Shown: positions 11,582-23,404, counted from the first letter of the stretch. The stretch: DNA of 64,000 nucleotides from Perognathus longimembris pacificus (GCF_023159225.1 NC_063166.1:72170575-72234574), one strand, 5' to 3'. Translations and numbers: made by a program. Notes: generated from the sequence alone by a model not told the origin.

Positions 11582-11626
11582 AATACTAATATATACATGT
11601 TTTACTTATCAACTAAAAATAAATCT

Positions 11627-11850
11627 AGTGCTCATTGGTGGCTCACACCTACAATCCTAGCTCCTCAAAAGGCTGTGATATGAGAATCATGGTTCAAAAG
11701 CCAGCCCAGGAAGGAAACTCTGTGAGACTCTTATGTCTAATTAGCAAAAAGCCAGCACAGGAAGTATATTTCAAATGGTAGAGGCCAGCTAACAGTGAAA
11801 AGGCTGAGCAAAAGAATAAGTGGCTGAGTTGAAATCCTAGTATGGGGACA
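11627..11850 (+). mobile_element. B1-dID-type SINE, diverged
   Basis: The B1-like head (ggtggctcacacctacaatc) is followed by the shared linker (ctctgtgagactcttatgtc) and a worn ID-like tail. It ends directly in the CA array. Confidence 0.8.
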
Positions 11851-11880
11851 CAGACACAGACACACACACACACACACACT
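11851..11880. repeat. (CA)n microsatellite at a SINE tail
   Basis: Imperfect cacaga units pass into pure CA at the 3' end of the SINE, consistent with growth from its A-rich tail. Confidence 0.95.
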
Positions 11881-12389
11881 AAAACTATATAGTGGAAGAA
11901 AATCTGAGGTGAGAAAATACTAAAAACATTGTATTTTACAATTAACAGTAAAGAAAAAGAACCATGTAGAACCAGTAGAAGCCTGTGAAATGTTAATATT
12001 TTCATATTTTTACAAGTTTTATTATGCTATTCTTATTATGATATCCTTTAAAAAAACAAGCTGTTTTTGCAGTTTTGATTTCTTAATCATGATTTGGAGA
12101 GATTTTGTGTACTTTACATTCTCCTATGCTTTTTCCTGAAAGTCTTTATATTAAAAATATTTAAGACACATTTCCAAGTGGCTGTTTTCATGGGGGCACA
12201 TTCTAGCAACACGTCCCACCCTAGTTTTCCTCAGCTGTGGTCAGAGAATAGGCTTGAAGAGAGTTTTCCTCTTTGGAACGTTTTGAGGTTTTCATCGAGG
12301 CCTAATTATATAATCATATTTTTGTAAATTCTAGAGGGCCTTGGAAAAGAAAGTACTCTTTCTGGGTTTGTTTTTTAAGATAAGGCAAA
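11881..12389. other. no recognised feature
   Basis: AT-rich sequence with one ORF shadow on each strand; nothing assignable. Confidence 0.4.
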
Positions 12390-12911
12390 GCATCATCAGT
12401 AACACTTGTGTTGTTCAAGGTTCCTAATCTGTGCAAATCAGATAGTTTTAATTTTTCTCACTGTGGTTTGATGTCTCTTTGCTTGCTTGAAAGACTGGCC
12501 ATCTTTTTATTTTGTGTGCAGAACTTTTTGATTTCAAGATCTTCCTTGAATTTTATTTTTGATTATAGACCTTGCCTTGCTCCTATTGGTTTGTCTTTCC
12601 CTTTTTATTGATTTATAGGGATTCATTATGTTCTGGTTTGGGTTTTTCCTATTACGTGAGTTGAGTTGGCAACAGCTTCCTAGTGTCTGTAGCTTTTCTT
12701 TTCTTTTGTCAGAAAAACATCTTTTAAGTTTGATTTTATTTTTTTCCTTTCATGCTTTGTGCCTTCTATCTTTTGATGAAGAAAATCTTTCCTTCTATTG
12801 GGTTATCTTGATCATTTTCTCTTGAAGGTTTTAAAAGGTTGCTTTTAATCGATGCAGGATTTGTGCTTGTATATGGTGTGAGGTAGGGATTCTCTTTATT
12901 CATTTTTTTCC
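12390..12911 (-). mobile_element. degraded L1 (ORF2/3' region), antisense
   Basis: T-rich on the + strand. gtatatggtgtgaggtaggg (12870-12889) and tgtgtgcagaactttttgat (12516-12535) occur in the order known from antisense copies of old L1M elements. The reading frame is destroyed. The left limit is uncertain. Confidence 0.55.
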
Positions 12912-13240
12912 TTTTTTTTTATAGTACTAGGGATTAAACTCAGGAAATTCTGATTGCTAACTGAGCATCCTAACACTTTGCCACACTGTATCTTGTTTCA
13001 GTTTTACTTTTTGCCTTTAGTTTGTTTTCAGATAGGATCTGTGTTTTTGTCTAGGTGGGTTTCTGACTGTGATTATTTTCCTTTTGTCTGTCAGCTAGTT
13101 GAGTTTATAGGAATGTACCAACAGGAATGGTTTATTTTTGAGATAGGGTCTTTCTGACTTCTGCCTGGGATGGTTTTGTATTACAATTCTCCCATTTGTG
13201 CCTCCAAGTAACTACAATTACAGATGTGCACCTACAATCA
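12912..13240 (-). mobile_element. two old antisense SINE pieces
   Basis: A T-tract then tagtactagggattaaactc (ID-like tail, antisense) and aggatctgtgtttttgtct form one copy to about 13130. Then a second B1-like piece follows: gagatagggtctttctgact ... aactacaattacagatgtgc. The junction is not sharp. Confidence 0.5.
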
Positions 13241-13688
13241 CCTTCAATGGAAACATTATTAATATAGAATTTAGGAGTTTATTGCCTTAAAAGAAACTAT
13301 TGATGTCTTTTATTCTAAGTACAATTCATTTTATGTTCTTCAATAGGATTTTTAGAATTTTATTCATAAATGTCTTGTCCTTTCTGGTTTTCCTTTGTTG
13401 TATGATTTCTTAAATATCTTGTAATTGACATTGCTCTTAAGAATGAGTTTTTAAATTTTGTTATGGTTTACAATTCTTCTAACATGATCTTGATTTTAAC
13501 ATCCGTTCTACTGATAACACTAAACACGTTTTAGAGGTTCTAACAATTTTATATACTGTCTTGTGTTTTCAAAGTTATCATGTGGCTGACAAAAAATGTT
13601 TATTTCTCACCAATCTTCTTATCAGTTTGCATTGTGTGGGACCCTCTGTGCAATGTTTTATAAGTACAATGATAATGATGTTCTTTCT
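13241..13688. other. AT-rich, no firm assignment
   Basis: May be further worn antisense L1, but no diagnostic string was found. Confidence 0.35.
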
Positions 13689-13845
13689 CTTCCTTCCTTC
13701 CTTCCTTCCTTCCTTCCTTCCTTCCTTCCTTCCTTCCTTCCTTCCTTCCTTCCTCCCTCCCTCCCTCCCTCCTTCCCTCCCTCCTTCTTTCATTCCTTTA
13801 TTCTTCTTTGCTTCCTTTCTTCCTTTCCTTCCTCCTCTCCTCTTC
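13689..13845. repeat. (TTCC)n array passing into CCCT/TTCT repeats
   Basis: About 16 TTCC units, then CTCC/CCCT blocks and an irregular C/T tail. It is homopyrimidine on the + strand. The S/L/P-rich and K/R/E/G-rich ORFs across it are artefacts of the repeat. Confidence 0.97.
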
Positions 13846-14189
13846 TTGCAAAAGAATACTGCAAAACTTTCACATAGTCCATGTGTCAGGGACTGAACAT
13901 TCTTGCTAGGTGCATTACATAAAAGTTTCACTCCCTCAGTTTGTAAAACCATTGTTTTTAAATAAAGAAGGATATTAAATTTCATCAAATTTTTCTTTTA
14001 GCATTGAGATGCTTGTGTCTTTTTAATGTTGCTAAGATGAATTTCCCTAGTAGATTTTTCTAATGTTTGATCATGTCACATATGTCCAACTTGATCATTT
14101 TACGCACACACATGCACACTTAGTTGCATTCAATTACTAATGGTTTAATTAGGAAGCTATGGTAGGATCCATTCTCTATATTTTTTAAG
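13846..14189. other. no recognised feature
   Basis: AT-rich spacer; nothing identified. Confidence 0.4.
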
Positions 14190-14620
14190 TCTAAAAGTAA
14201 ATCCGGAAGACGTTATGTTAAATGAGATTAGCCAGGCAGAGGGACAAACACTGCACTATCTCCCTTACGTGTGGAGTCTTATAGAGCCGAATTGGCAGAA
14301 CCAGGGTAAAGAAAGGTTGTTGCCAGCAGCTGAGAGGAGCAAGGGTGGGGATCTGAGCTGTGATTAGAGGGTACAGTTTCAGTGATGCAGGGTGAGTGAG
14401 CTCTGGAGGTCTATTGTACAGTAAAGTGAGTATAGTTCATAAAAAATACTATATATTTAAAATTTCAAAGAGAATAAATATGAAGTGTTCTCAAGGATAA
14501 GTATGTGAGGTGATTATCTTGATTTAAACATTTTTGCAATGTATATATACATAAAATATTACTTTGAACTCTGTAAAAAGTATATATATAATTTTTTATT
14601 ATACCTTAATAAAGAAGGGG
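14190..14620 (+). mobile_element. L1 3' end, sense, old
   Basis: gttaaatgagattagccagg, then cactgcactatctcccttac and gtgtggagtctta follow the order of L1M 3' regions. The distal part is AT-rich and ends at ataccttaataaag, near a degraded AATAAA. Confidence 0.7.
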
Positions 14621-15049
14621 AAACATTCTAGAAGTTCACGTTAGTCACGTTAGTTTTTAATTTTCCCCTTCTTTTATCATCGTTGACTTTTAAGTTATAA
14701 TATTCTTTGATCGTTTTATATTTTGTCATCTGTATCAGACAGTATGCTAGCACTTGCTAATTTTCCTACTTTTTTTTTTCTGATTCCTAATGTCCAGCCA
14801 TCATTGTGGTACCTGTTTCTTCACTTGATTTGCAACTTCTGATTCTGAGATCATCTTCAGAATTCAGTGAACTTGTGTTCTGGAATCTTCCATCTGTGAC
14901 TTTCACTGATGCTTGGAGTTTTTCTGGTGCCTCTTCAGAAAATGAAGAGTTCTTTGGAGACTTTGACTTTCTCTGCATTGTTCCCTGCCTCAAGCAAGCT
15001 TGGGCTTGTGTATTTCCAAACTCCTGTGGATACTGAGATACTGGAATCA
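14621..15049. other. no recognised repeat; short 9-bp tandem at 14636-14653
   Basis: tcacgttag occurs twice in a row. ORFs 14787-15050 (minus) and 14806-15036 (plus) overlap fully and carry no recognisable domain. Confidence 0.4.
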
Positions 15050-15130
<81 letters not shown>

Positions 15131-15131
15131 T
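15050..15131. repeat. (TTTC)n microsatellite at a SINE tail
   Basis: About 20 near-perfect units lie where the antisense poly(A) tail of the following SINE should be. It is C/T only on the + strand. Confidence 0.97.
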
Positions 15132-15134
15132 TTT

Positions 15135-15314
15135 GTTAGTCTGGGGATTGAACTCAGGGCTTGGGCACTGTCCCTGAGCATCTTTTGCTTAAGGCTGTCT
15201 GTTTGAGCCACAGTGCCACTTCTGGCTTTTTCTGTTTATGTGGTACTGAGGAATTGAACCCAGGGTTTCATGCATGCAAAGCAAGCACTCTACCACTAAG
15301 CCATATTCCCAGCT
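15135..15314 (-). mobile_element. dimeric ID-like SINE, antisense
   Basis: Both halves are present: ID-like tail (ctgtttgagccacagtgcca) and tRNA-like head ending catattcccagct. It carries the older subfamily variants (gaattgaacccagggtttca) rather than the young set, plus a small deletion in the middle of the second half. Confidence 0.88.
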
Positions 15315-15788
15315 GGGCCCTGGGATCTTGATGTTTTCATCTGACCCAGAGCTTCTCGAGTCAGTGTAGCAACACCTCATCCATCTCCTCCTTTTATCTC
15401 AGGGCCTTTTCCTTTCTTTCAGGGATTTGTATAACGTTTAAAGTAACGCTGTAATTATCCAGGATTCTCATCAGCTTGTGATGGGTAGAAGCATATTTTC
15501 ATAATTCTTAGTTTGTCATTTTTCTAAAAGTTCAAAATATCTTTATTTTATTATAACTTTCCTAATCATGTTGTTTATTTCTGCAAATGTTCCTCATTTC
15601 AAGTTGCCTTTGTATCTGACTATAGTCATTTTATAAATATTCTTTGGAGTCATTATATAAACAAGAACAAGGCTTTTACTGTCTTGTCTTTTATTTAATT
15701 TAATTATTCTGCATGTCTATTTATTCTTTTAAAAACTAAAGTATGATAGCTTCTTAGATTCCGGGTCCACTCTTTTTAAAACCCTTTA
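15315..15788. other. no recognised feature
   Basis: AT-rich; nothing assignable. Confidence 0.4.
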
Positions 15789-15789
15789 T

Positions 15790-15965
15790 ACCAGTACTTC
15801 TTAACATATTGGCTTTAGACTAGGAACATTTGAATCATCTTAATTCTTTGTTAAAACTGAAAATTCTTTGGCGTTCCTCTCTTTCAACTTAATCAATCTC
15901 TTAGAGACAGGATCTGAGAATCTGAAATTTAAACCAAGAGTTTATATGATGGAAGCATTGCTATT
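15790..15965 (+). mobile_element. MER5-like hAT element, diverged
   Basis: Begins with ccagtacttcttaaca, has ctgagaatctgaaattta in the right half and ends near gaagcattgct, the overall order of MER5. Terminal repeats are worn. Confidence 0.5.
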
Positions 15966-16070
15966 AACAAAAGATCAATTTTGTTTAGTAGCAGCTCCTA
16001 TTTAAGGAAGATTTTTATATAAATTTTCTCATACTTGCTCCTATACCATTCTTCTTTTATTTTTCTTTTG

Positions 16071-16294
16071 GTAGTAGGGCTTGAACTCAGGACCTGGGCA
16101 TTGTCCCTTAGCTTTATTACTCATGTCTAGCATTGTACCACATGAGCCACAATTCCACTTCCAGCTTTTTTGCTAGTTAATTGGAGCTAAGAGTCTCATG
16201 GACTTTTCTGATTGGGCTGGCTTCAAACCTCGACCCTCAGATGTCAGCCTCCCGAGAAGCTAGGATTATAGGCATGAGACACAGGTGCCCAGCT
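16071..16294 (-). mobile_element. B1-dID-type SINE, antisense, near full length
   Basis: The + strand order is ID-like tail (tagggcttgaactcaggacc), linker (gagtctcatggacttttct) and B1-like head (aggattataggcatgagac), ending at the 5' terminus. Confidence 0.88.
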
Positions 16295-16736
16295 CCTTAC
16301 AATTATTTAGGCAGAAGCTAGAAAGGAAATCTCCAGGTTTTCTCTGATTATTACAGCCTGTGTATCTAGTGAACTGTAAAGGAGCTAGAGGCAGGAATGT
16401 GAGCAGATCTGGTGGTGGCAAAGCAGGGATCTTTATTAGTAGGACCTACAATGTCTTCCATGTTTGACAAGATATTCAGAGGTTAGAGCAAGTCTCCACT
16501 CTTTGGCCTCATATCCCAGTAGGTGTTCTATACCTGCTGGAGGATGGTTCTAGAGACATGGGAGACTATCAAGTGCTATGGTGGAAACTTAATGCTGCTA
16601 TTGTGTGTGAGTGGGGTTCCAAATGGGGGAGGCCATCTGTTCCTTTGGCTTGTGCTATTTGCAATTCTTAACCTTATGAGTAGACAATGGTTAGGTGTCT
16701 TCTGCTCTGCCACTAGCCTTTTTCTTTTCTTTTTTT
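16295..16736. other. no recognised feature
   Basis: Unique-looking sequence between two antisense SINEs. Confidence 0.4.
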
Positions 16737-16737
16737 C

Positions 16738-16944
16738 CTGTTGGTCAGGGAGCTTGAACTCTTTGGACACTGTCCCTCAACTCTTCATCTCAAGGCTAGT
16801 GCTCTACCATTTGAACCACAGTGCCACTTCTAGTTTTCTGGTGGTTAATTGAACTTTCCTGCCTGGGCTAGCTTTAGACTGTGATCCTCACATCTCAGGC
16901 TCCTGAGTAGGTAGGATTACAGCCGTGAGCCACTGGTGCCCATC
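16738..16944 (-). mobile_element. B1-dID-type SINE, antisense
   Basis: Near full length; the head ends with aggattacagccgtgagcc. It lacks a few bases in the linker compared with the copy at 16071-16294. The ORF at 16523-16852 runs into it and is not evidence of coding. Confidence 0.88.
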
Positions 16945-18265
16945 TTACCTCTAGTCTTTATGAAGGAATTTGGAGCCAGCCTTCCTTCTTTGTCTCCTCT
17001 CCATTTGGTCTTTTGCTCATGGCTTCTTGGGCCTTTCATTGTGAATCTGAAAAGATAGAGGCTTTATTAGAGGCCTTTGTGTATATCAATGACTTTTTTC
17101 CTAAGAATATTTTCTGTGTTGCTTTATAGCACAAGCCAGATGATGAATTACAGGAATTTGTAACTTGTTTTTTGATTTCGCAGTTGAGTCTGACAACAAT
17201 GATGATGGTGGCTCTTACTTGCCACTTTTATACTTTCTCTCAGGAATCAGTAAATCTGAAGTATTCATACCTTCACGTTTCTGCAAGGTGTAACTTGTGG
17301 AATCATCATTTACCTTGCCACTTAAAAAATTATAAATGTCTTCAGTTAATACATCTGTACTTAGCTTTTTGAGGTTGAACAGTAAATAATGCTATTCTTA
17401 GACTAAATGAGAAGTTTTCTGATGTGTTTCATTTGTGTTAAAATGGAAGATAGCAGGCTTTCAAGACACAGAACCAAGCTGTATCCATAGAGGGGTTGAA
17501 AAATAAAGTATATTGCTGCTGTTTTAACTTCCTAATGTTTTCTGTATTTTTACTTCTTTCCTCATAGCATTGACATTTCTGGGCCTGTTGCTGCTAGTTG
17601 TCAAAGAGCCATTTGGCCTTTCAGCTCAGATCCCAAACCTCAAGCTCTCACTTCCTTGAGGTTGTAACTCGAGCACCTGAAAATGAAGCCAAGTTCAAGC
17701 CGGAGTGAAAATGGTTTCTTCTTTCATCCCTCTTGACAAGATCCCAAGTAACACCGCTGCAGGAGGGGAAATGTCAAACCGAGGTGAAGGCGGGCTCAGG
17801 TCTGGTCTCTGGTATGGCCATACTTCTGGTACAGAGAGGCAACTTCGGAGAGGAGGAGTGATAACTCAGCCATTTCTAAAAAAAAAAAAAAAGAAAAAAG
17901 AAAAAGAAATGGTAACAACCTCAGGAGGGCCAGCCATAGAAAACAGTGCTGCGGGTGCGTATGGAAGGGGTCACTCTGCTTCTCTGGGTGGTGCTGTGGG
18001 CCTGCTCCATGCCATGTGTGCCTGCAAAAGGGAAAGTGGGCAGAAACTGGAGCCTGGGCTCAGTGCTCAGTATTTATTTAGCAGGAGAGCAGCTTTTCCC
18101 AGAGAAAAGATGAGGGGGCCAGGGCTCCACAAGAAAGGGCGTGTTGGCTGTGGCTCATTTGGTGTGTCTGGGCAGCTCCTTTCTCTCTCCAGGGACTTGG
18201 GTTCACTCCTGTGACCACGGTGGTTCCTTGAGACCACCCAAGCTTGCTCACCAGGTGCACTCCTG
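16945..18265. other. no recognised gene; A-rich run at 17877-17909
   Basis: No repeat family was recognised. From about 17700 GC content rises. The 169-codon frame at 17705-18214 crosses the A-run (a lysine tract) and has no domain or splice context I can support. The A-run could be the tail of an unidentified insertion, but no convincing flanking duplication was found. Confidence 0.4.
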
Positions 18266-18602
18266 TTTCCTCCCGCTCTCCCAGGCTGCCTCTGTTTCCC
18301 TCCCGCTCTCCAGGCTGCCACTGTTCCCCCCACTCCTGCTCTCCAGGCTGCCTCTGTTCCCACCACTCTCACTCTCCCAGCTGCCTCTGTTTCCTCCTCT
18401 CTCTCCCAGGCTGCCTCTGTTTCCCTCCTGCTCTCCCAGGCTGCCTCTGTTTCCTCCTCTCTCTCCCAGGCTGCCTCTGTTCCCACCACTCTCACTCTCC
18501 TAGCTGCCTCTGTTTCCCTCCTGCTCTCCCAGGCTGCCTCTGTTTCCTCCTCTCTCTCCCAGGATGCCTCTGTTTCCTCCTCACTCTCCCAGGCTGCCTC
18601 TG
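18266..18602. repeat. minisatellite, 11 units of 29-33 bp
   Basis: Unit boundaries, each ending in gcctctg or close to it: 18266, 18295, 18324, 18357, 18390, 18420, 18450, 18480, 18513, 18543, 18573. Lengths are 29, 29, 33, 33, 30, 30, 30, 33, 30, 30, 30. Unit types alternate: tttcctcctctctctcccag, tttccctcctgctctcccag and the 33-bp type with ccaccactctcactctc. All frames stay open on both strands because the units lack stop codons, which explains the 210-codon minus-strand ORF (18067-18699) and the plus-strand ORFs. Confidence 0.95.
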
Positions 18603-19335
18603 TGGTCAGGGCAAGAGAGTGTTCAACTATGCCCATTTTAGAGAGGGGAAGAGACAACAAAACCAAATTAGGCTTGATGTGGTAAGGGCCAAGGCACAAA
18701 GACTGGGAATCCTGAGTCTGATTAAAATCCAGACCACTTAAAGATAATAAGATATATGTATATATAGTCTGATACAGACATTACCAGGCTTTAAAAAAAT
18801 CCATGGAAGTGATTTTGAGATTTTATTGACTTTTAGTTCATCCAAATTTAAATAGTGGTACATGGCTGGTGGCTGCTGTGTGGGCAGGGTAACTTTAGGA
18901 ATGTCCTGACCCCTGTCTCATTCTAGTGGCATCGGCAATGAGAATCCCCAGTTGGAGTCTTCTCTGGAAATTGTTCTCAATCACGGAGAGGCTCCTGATG
19001 GAGTCACTTCACTCTCTGGGATGCTCCATACCCAGTGAATGACCCTCCTCAGCCCGATGTGCGGCAGCTCTGAAGTTCTGCCCTAGTTTCAGAGCTCCTA
19101 AGGGACAGGAAAGACTTAAGCTGCCTGCTGCAGTTCCACAGTTCCATTCCTTCCTCAATCTTTCTTCCTGCTCCCCTAGCAGAGGTGGACCCCAACACCA
19201 CCCCTCAGTTTAAACCACAACAAGCCAGTGTTTGTCTCAGACTTGGTGTTGTGAAACCTGATCTGGGCCACGTGCCCAGTTCAGCACAATCTCTGGAAGA
19301 AAGTGTTGAGAAAACAAGCAAGCACATCATTGCAT
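18603..19335. other. no recognised feature
   Basis: Unique-looking, moderate GC; no gene or repeat identified. Confidence 0.4.
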
Positions 19336-19740
19336 TTTAAAAAAAAATTTGAAAAATTATCTTAAAGTAGTTGTGTTGAGAAGTTGCAATTTAACATAGT
19401 TGATGAAAACAATGCATCTCGGTCAGCAGCACACCTTTTATCATCCTCCCCCATACCTCCCAACCCTTTCCCTCACTCTTAAATTTTGTAGAATATACAT
19501 TGAATCCTTGCCTGTATTCTTCTTCATTTGTCTACTCCCCTCCCCTTAACCCTACTTTACCCCTTCCAAATACTGATTTCCTGGTGGTGTTTATTTTGTT
19601 GAGCTATGATTTTTCCTTCCTATGATTTTTCCTTCCTAATGTAATACATTGCTTGAGTTCTCCCCTAAATCTACCTTATTTCAATTAGTACACTGATGTA
19701 TACTTGTACACTGCCCAAGATATTTACTAACGTAATTGTA
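19336..19740 (-). mobile_element. L1-like 3' UTR, antisense (family with C/T-rich block)
   Basis: Parallels 55455-55780 in order: ttaaagtagttgtgttgaga, then a C-rich block (cctcccccatacctcccaac), ttagaatatacattgaatcc-type wording, and tttattttgttgagc. On the minus strand the C-rich block is a polypurine tract as in L1 3' UTRs. A perfect 16-bp tandem duplication, tatgatttttccttcc, lies at 19605-19636. Confidence 0.65.
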
Positions 19741-20925
19741 AACCCACTATGAGGAGAAAAAAAAATACAACTTGTCTCTCTGGGCCTGACTTACTTACTT
19801 GTATGGTCCTTGAACTAAAAATGTTTTCGAAATGTCATGTTGTTGAAAAAATACTCTAAAACAGAATGTTATTATTACAGAAGACTTCATAACACATGAA
19901 GGCGATACAAAGTGAAAATATCAGCCTCCACTCAGAGAGTCTTATCAGAGCCATGCATGCCTGCACATTTATATATCATCAATGGCTGCTTTCGCCCTAC
20001 CACAGCAGAGTAGCATAGTTACACGAGACCGGGTATGACTTAATCTTAGAAGAACATTCTGGAAGCCTGTGGTAGGGAAGTTCTGGAGGAAGAGTGAACA
20101 GCACAGATCACATTCAACAGTAACGACAGTGAGGTAGCAGCAACGAGGAGCACAGAAATGATGTCAGTTCCTAGGAAGGAGAGGAGCCTATAGGAAGTTC
20201 CTCTTGATGTCCCTAGGTGGGAGTGTGAGGCCAGGATGTGGAGCAGGAAGAAGTTAAATAGGGGAAGAGTGAATCACACATAGAAGATTTGTGTATAGAC
20301 AAATCTGGGGGAATGGTTCAAGGGCTTTGTGGTGACACACGGGCATTGTAGGTGATATATGAAGGCCAAGGGGGGAAGTGTCTAGACAAGAAGTGTGAAT
20401 GTGGGACACCACAGACAATGGGGCCTTGGGAAGTGAGGAGCTGGGAGGCAGGGTGGCACAGGATGGTGATACTGGATAACGGTAATAATGATAATAGCAA
20501 TAAATAACACTGGAGGTCAGAGGAGCTTCCTCTGAAGCTGGGCAAGAGGAGGGAGACGCTGATGCTGGCTCCCTTTCTTAGCATTGGGCTTTGTTTGGTA
20601 AAAACAGAGGTCAGCTGTTGCCAGAGGAGAAAGGAAGGTGGAGCTGAGGGTGGGGATTTTTTTTTTTTCCAAACACAGGAACCAAGGTAAATAGAGGGAA
20701 AGGAATCTTTAATCCTATCTGAGCTCAAACCAAAGAATGCCACAATACCTTACTTCAGTTAAGGAGAGGCCTCTCAGCTTGAGTCTCTCCCCCTGCGCCT
20801 GTGCTGAGAACCCACTGGGATTTGTCCTGAGAGTTCAGGGCTCCCAATGGCTTTCTCACTGAATTTTACTTCAACTTTGAGAGAAGATATGGGGGGGAAA
20901 GCCACTCTTTTTATGTCAAGAACAT
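19741..20925. other. no recognised gene or repeat
   Basis: The 141-codon minus ORF at 20318-20743 has no recognisable domain. A T-run at 20648-20660 has no SINE attached. Confidence 0.4.
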
Positions 20926-20929
20926 CACT

Positions 20930-21150
20930 ACACAGGGCATTTCTATCAAAATCCCTATAAGATCAGGTATCTTGTTTGAGGTCAACAGATGAATCAAAAG
21001 GATGCTTTTTGTGGGGCCGAATCACTTAAATGACAATGTTTGGGGGAGCAGAAGCCCAATATCATGGGGAAACTGATAGCAAGAAGAGTCAAAGCTAGTT
21101 GACTAAGTCATAGAGTGAGTGAGTGGGAAAGTTGGATTCAATGTGGAATA
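20930..21150 (+). mobile_element. possible MIR, interrupted and worn
   Basis: Pieces atccctataagatcaggtat, catggggaaactgatagc and aagtcatagagtgagtgagt occur in MIR order. The middle does not align by eye. Confidence 0.4.
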
Positions 21151-21280
21151 ATGGAACTTAAAAAAATCTTCGGGGTGTGGAAGGGACATTTTCTAGGACT
21201 GTCACTTGGGGGCTGTAATGCTTATTGTCTGGCCTCTGGACTATCCTACTCATCCTTCCATATGCCTTCACCACTGATTA

Positions 21281-21620
21281 TAATTTTTTTTTTCCTGGAA
21301 GTTCTGGGGTTTTGAACTTACAGTTTATCATTTGCTATGGAGGTGCTTTAATACTTCAGTGGTACCCAGCAGCCCTTTACTGTCTTATTTATTCTTCAGA
21401 TAGATTCGTGTGCTTTTATTTCTCCTCAGGGCTGACCTCAGACTGTTATCTTCTTCCTATCTATGCCTTTCAGTAGTTGTCCTTACAGTGTACCACCATA
21501 CTTAGCTTGTTGGTTGAAATGGAGTTGTACTAACTTTTTTTGCCCACAGTGGCTTCCCACTGAAATTCTCTTAATATCTGCACCACAAGTAGCTGGGATT
21601 ACAGATGTGAGTTAGCACAA
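21281..21620 (-). mobile_element. two old antisense SINE pieces
   Basis: T-tract, ttctggggttttgaacttac, ctgacctcagactgttatct and the worn head taccaccatacttagc form one B1-dID-like copy (to about 21510). A second B1-like piece, gtagctgggattacagatgt, follows at 21535-21620. Confidence 0.55.
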
Positions 21621-21713
21621 CTACCATGCAATTGTCGTTACTTCTCACATCCTCTCTATTTGATCCTTTGCTCTGGTAGGATGCAAGTTCTGTGCATAGG
21701 AAGACTATATCTA

Positions 21714-21973
21714 TGGTGCTCATCTTCTTTATTTATTTATTTATCTATTTATCTATTTATTTATTTATTTTTGCCAGTCCTGGGCCTTGCACTCAGGGCC
21801 TGACCACTGTCCCTGGCTTCTTTTTGCTCAAAGCTAGCACTCTGCCACTTGAGCCACAGTGCCTCTTCTGGTCTTTTCTATATATGTGGTGCTGAGGAAT
21901 CGAACCCAGGGCTTCATGTATATGAGGCAAGCACTCTTGCCACTAGGCCATATTCCTAGCTGGTGCTCATCTT
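21714..21973 (-). mobile_element. dimeric ID-like SINE with 13-bp target-site duplication
   Basis: The target tggtgctcatctt is repeated at 21714-21726 and 21961-21973. The antisense tail has become (TTTA/TCTA)n (21727-21766). The body (about 21768-21960) is full length, with intermediate-age variants such as gaatcgaacccagggcttca. Confidence 0.92.
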
Positions 21974-21974
21974 T

Positions 21975-22245
21975 TTTTTTTCTCCTCCATTTTTTATTTG
22001 AAAATGCTAAAGACAGAGAGGTTACAGTTATATAAGTATGGCAAAGAATAAATTTCCTTTTGGACAATGTCACCCCTTCCATCTCTCTCTCCCAGTTTTT
22101 TTCCTCCCATGCCACTCACAAGTTGGATAGTTCCTTTTCAACATAGTGTCCAGTGAGTACTGTTGCTGCATTTGTTCACCCTTTGTCCCTCCATTTCTGC
22201 GATCATCTGTACATTCCAATGAAATCCATAATATGATCAGTATTT
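21975..22245 (-). mobile_element. L1-like 3' UTR, antisense, older copy
   Basis: Shares agagaggttacagttatata, a C/T-rich block and ccctttgtccctccatttct with the copy at 42105-42418. The adjacent SINE inserted at the T-rich end of this element. Confidence 0.65.
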
Positions 22246-22570
22246 TGTTGAATAAATAAGTGGCCCTTTCAGCCATCAAGAAATGGAGCCTACGTAGAAG
22301 ATGGGAAGAGCTCTTTTCCAAGGCAAGATAAATAGGATTAATTGCTATACTAGTTTGAAGGACAGTGGTCTAGAAATAACAGCTGAGCAGTGGAGAACAG
22401 TGACAGTGGAAAAGAAAAGAAAATACCCACATTTCCATTTATTTTCTGCACTTCAGTGTGGAGTCACATAGCTCACCATGGGCTGGAATACCTGCATGTG
22501 AAATGAGCCAGTCTTGCAGTGCTGTCACCCACACAGGGGGCTGGGCACACATGCCTGCTCTGCCTTACTA
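22246..22570. other. no recognised feature
   Basis: Unique-looking spacer; nothing seen. Confidence 0.4.
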
Positions 22571-22572
22571 GC

Positions 22573-22692
22573 CAGGACAGGCACTAGCTTTACACACTTG
22601 GTTTCATTTGTTCCTGAGAACCCTGTTAACAGGTAAGGATTCTCCTGGAATTTCCATTCTATAGATGAAATGGAGACTCGAGAAGGGTCTGT
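22573..22692 (+). mobile_element. MIR SINE fragment
   Basis: Order of MIR: aggcactagctttacac, then gagaaccctgttaacaggta and ttccattctatagatgaaat with ggagactcgag. Confidence 0.65.
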
Positions 22693-23402
22693 CATAGTCT
22701 ATCATCAACTGCCGACTCCCATAACTTTTCCTTAGTGGTTACCAGTCCAGATTCTTGAAAACTCTCTTCATGGGCCCATGTCCTCAGTCTCTCACCTCCT
22801 AGGCATCTGATTGGAAAAAAAATGGATAAACTTTTCTATGCTTTACTTGTTTTACTTAAAAAGTTAGGATATCATTAGTGCTTACCTTCCAGGATTGGAT
22901 GAGGTATATGACGCAGAATGATCCATGGCATTGTTACATATTATTTTTACCATCATCACCATCATTATATCCTCATCATCTTATCATTTTCGTGGTCTCA
23001 GTACTCCCTACCCATGCCTTTCTGCTAGTGATGGTTAATTTCATGAGTAAAGTAGACTAGGCTGAGGGGTGTCCAGAAAGCTGGAGGAACATTATTTCTG
23101 GACTTCTGAAAAGGTGTTTCTGGAAGACATTACCATGTGAATCAAGAAACTGAGGAGTGGGGTCATCCCTAGCACTGCAAGTGAGCACTCTTCCAGTCTG
23201 CTGAGAGAGTTAAGGGAAAGACAAAGAAAAGATGAAATTGCTGTTTTTTGTTTTTTTTTTTTATCTGAGACATTGTTTTTTCCTGTCCTCCCTGCTCCCC
23301 TCCACACATTGATACTACTGGTTTGGGGTCTTTTGCCTTGGACAAGGACTTACATCATTTGATCCTTTAGTTCTCAAACCCTTCAAGTTTGAACTGAAAC
23401 AA
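22693..23402. other. no recognised feature
   Basis: Nothing beyond a T-run near 23245-23261. Confidence 0.4.
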
Positions 23403-23404
23403 TG

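Noticed and set aside
13561..13988. 111-136 codon ORFs around 13.7 kb
   Set aside because: They span the TTCC array; the non-repeat flanks show no domain.
17877..17909. A-run as the tail of a processed pseudogene
   Set aside because: No recognisable parent sequence upstream and only a weak aaaatggt flank repeat.
18067..18699. 210-codon minus-strand ORF rich in Glu/Thr/Ala/Trp repeats
   Set aside because: It is the reading of a 30-bp minisatellite whose units contain no stop codons; the plus strand is equally open.
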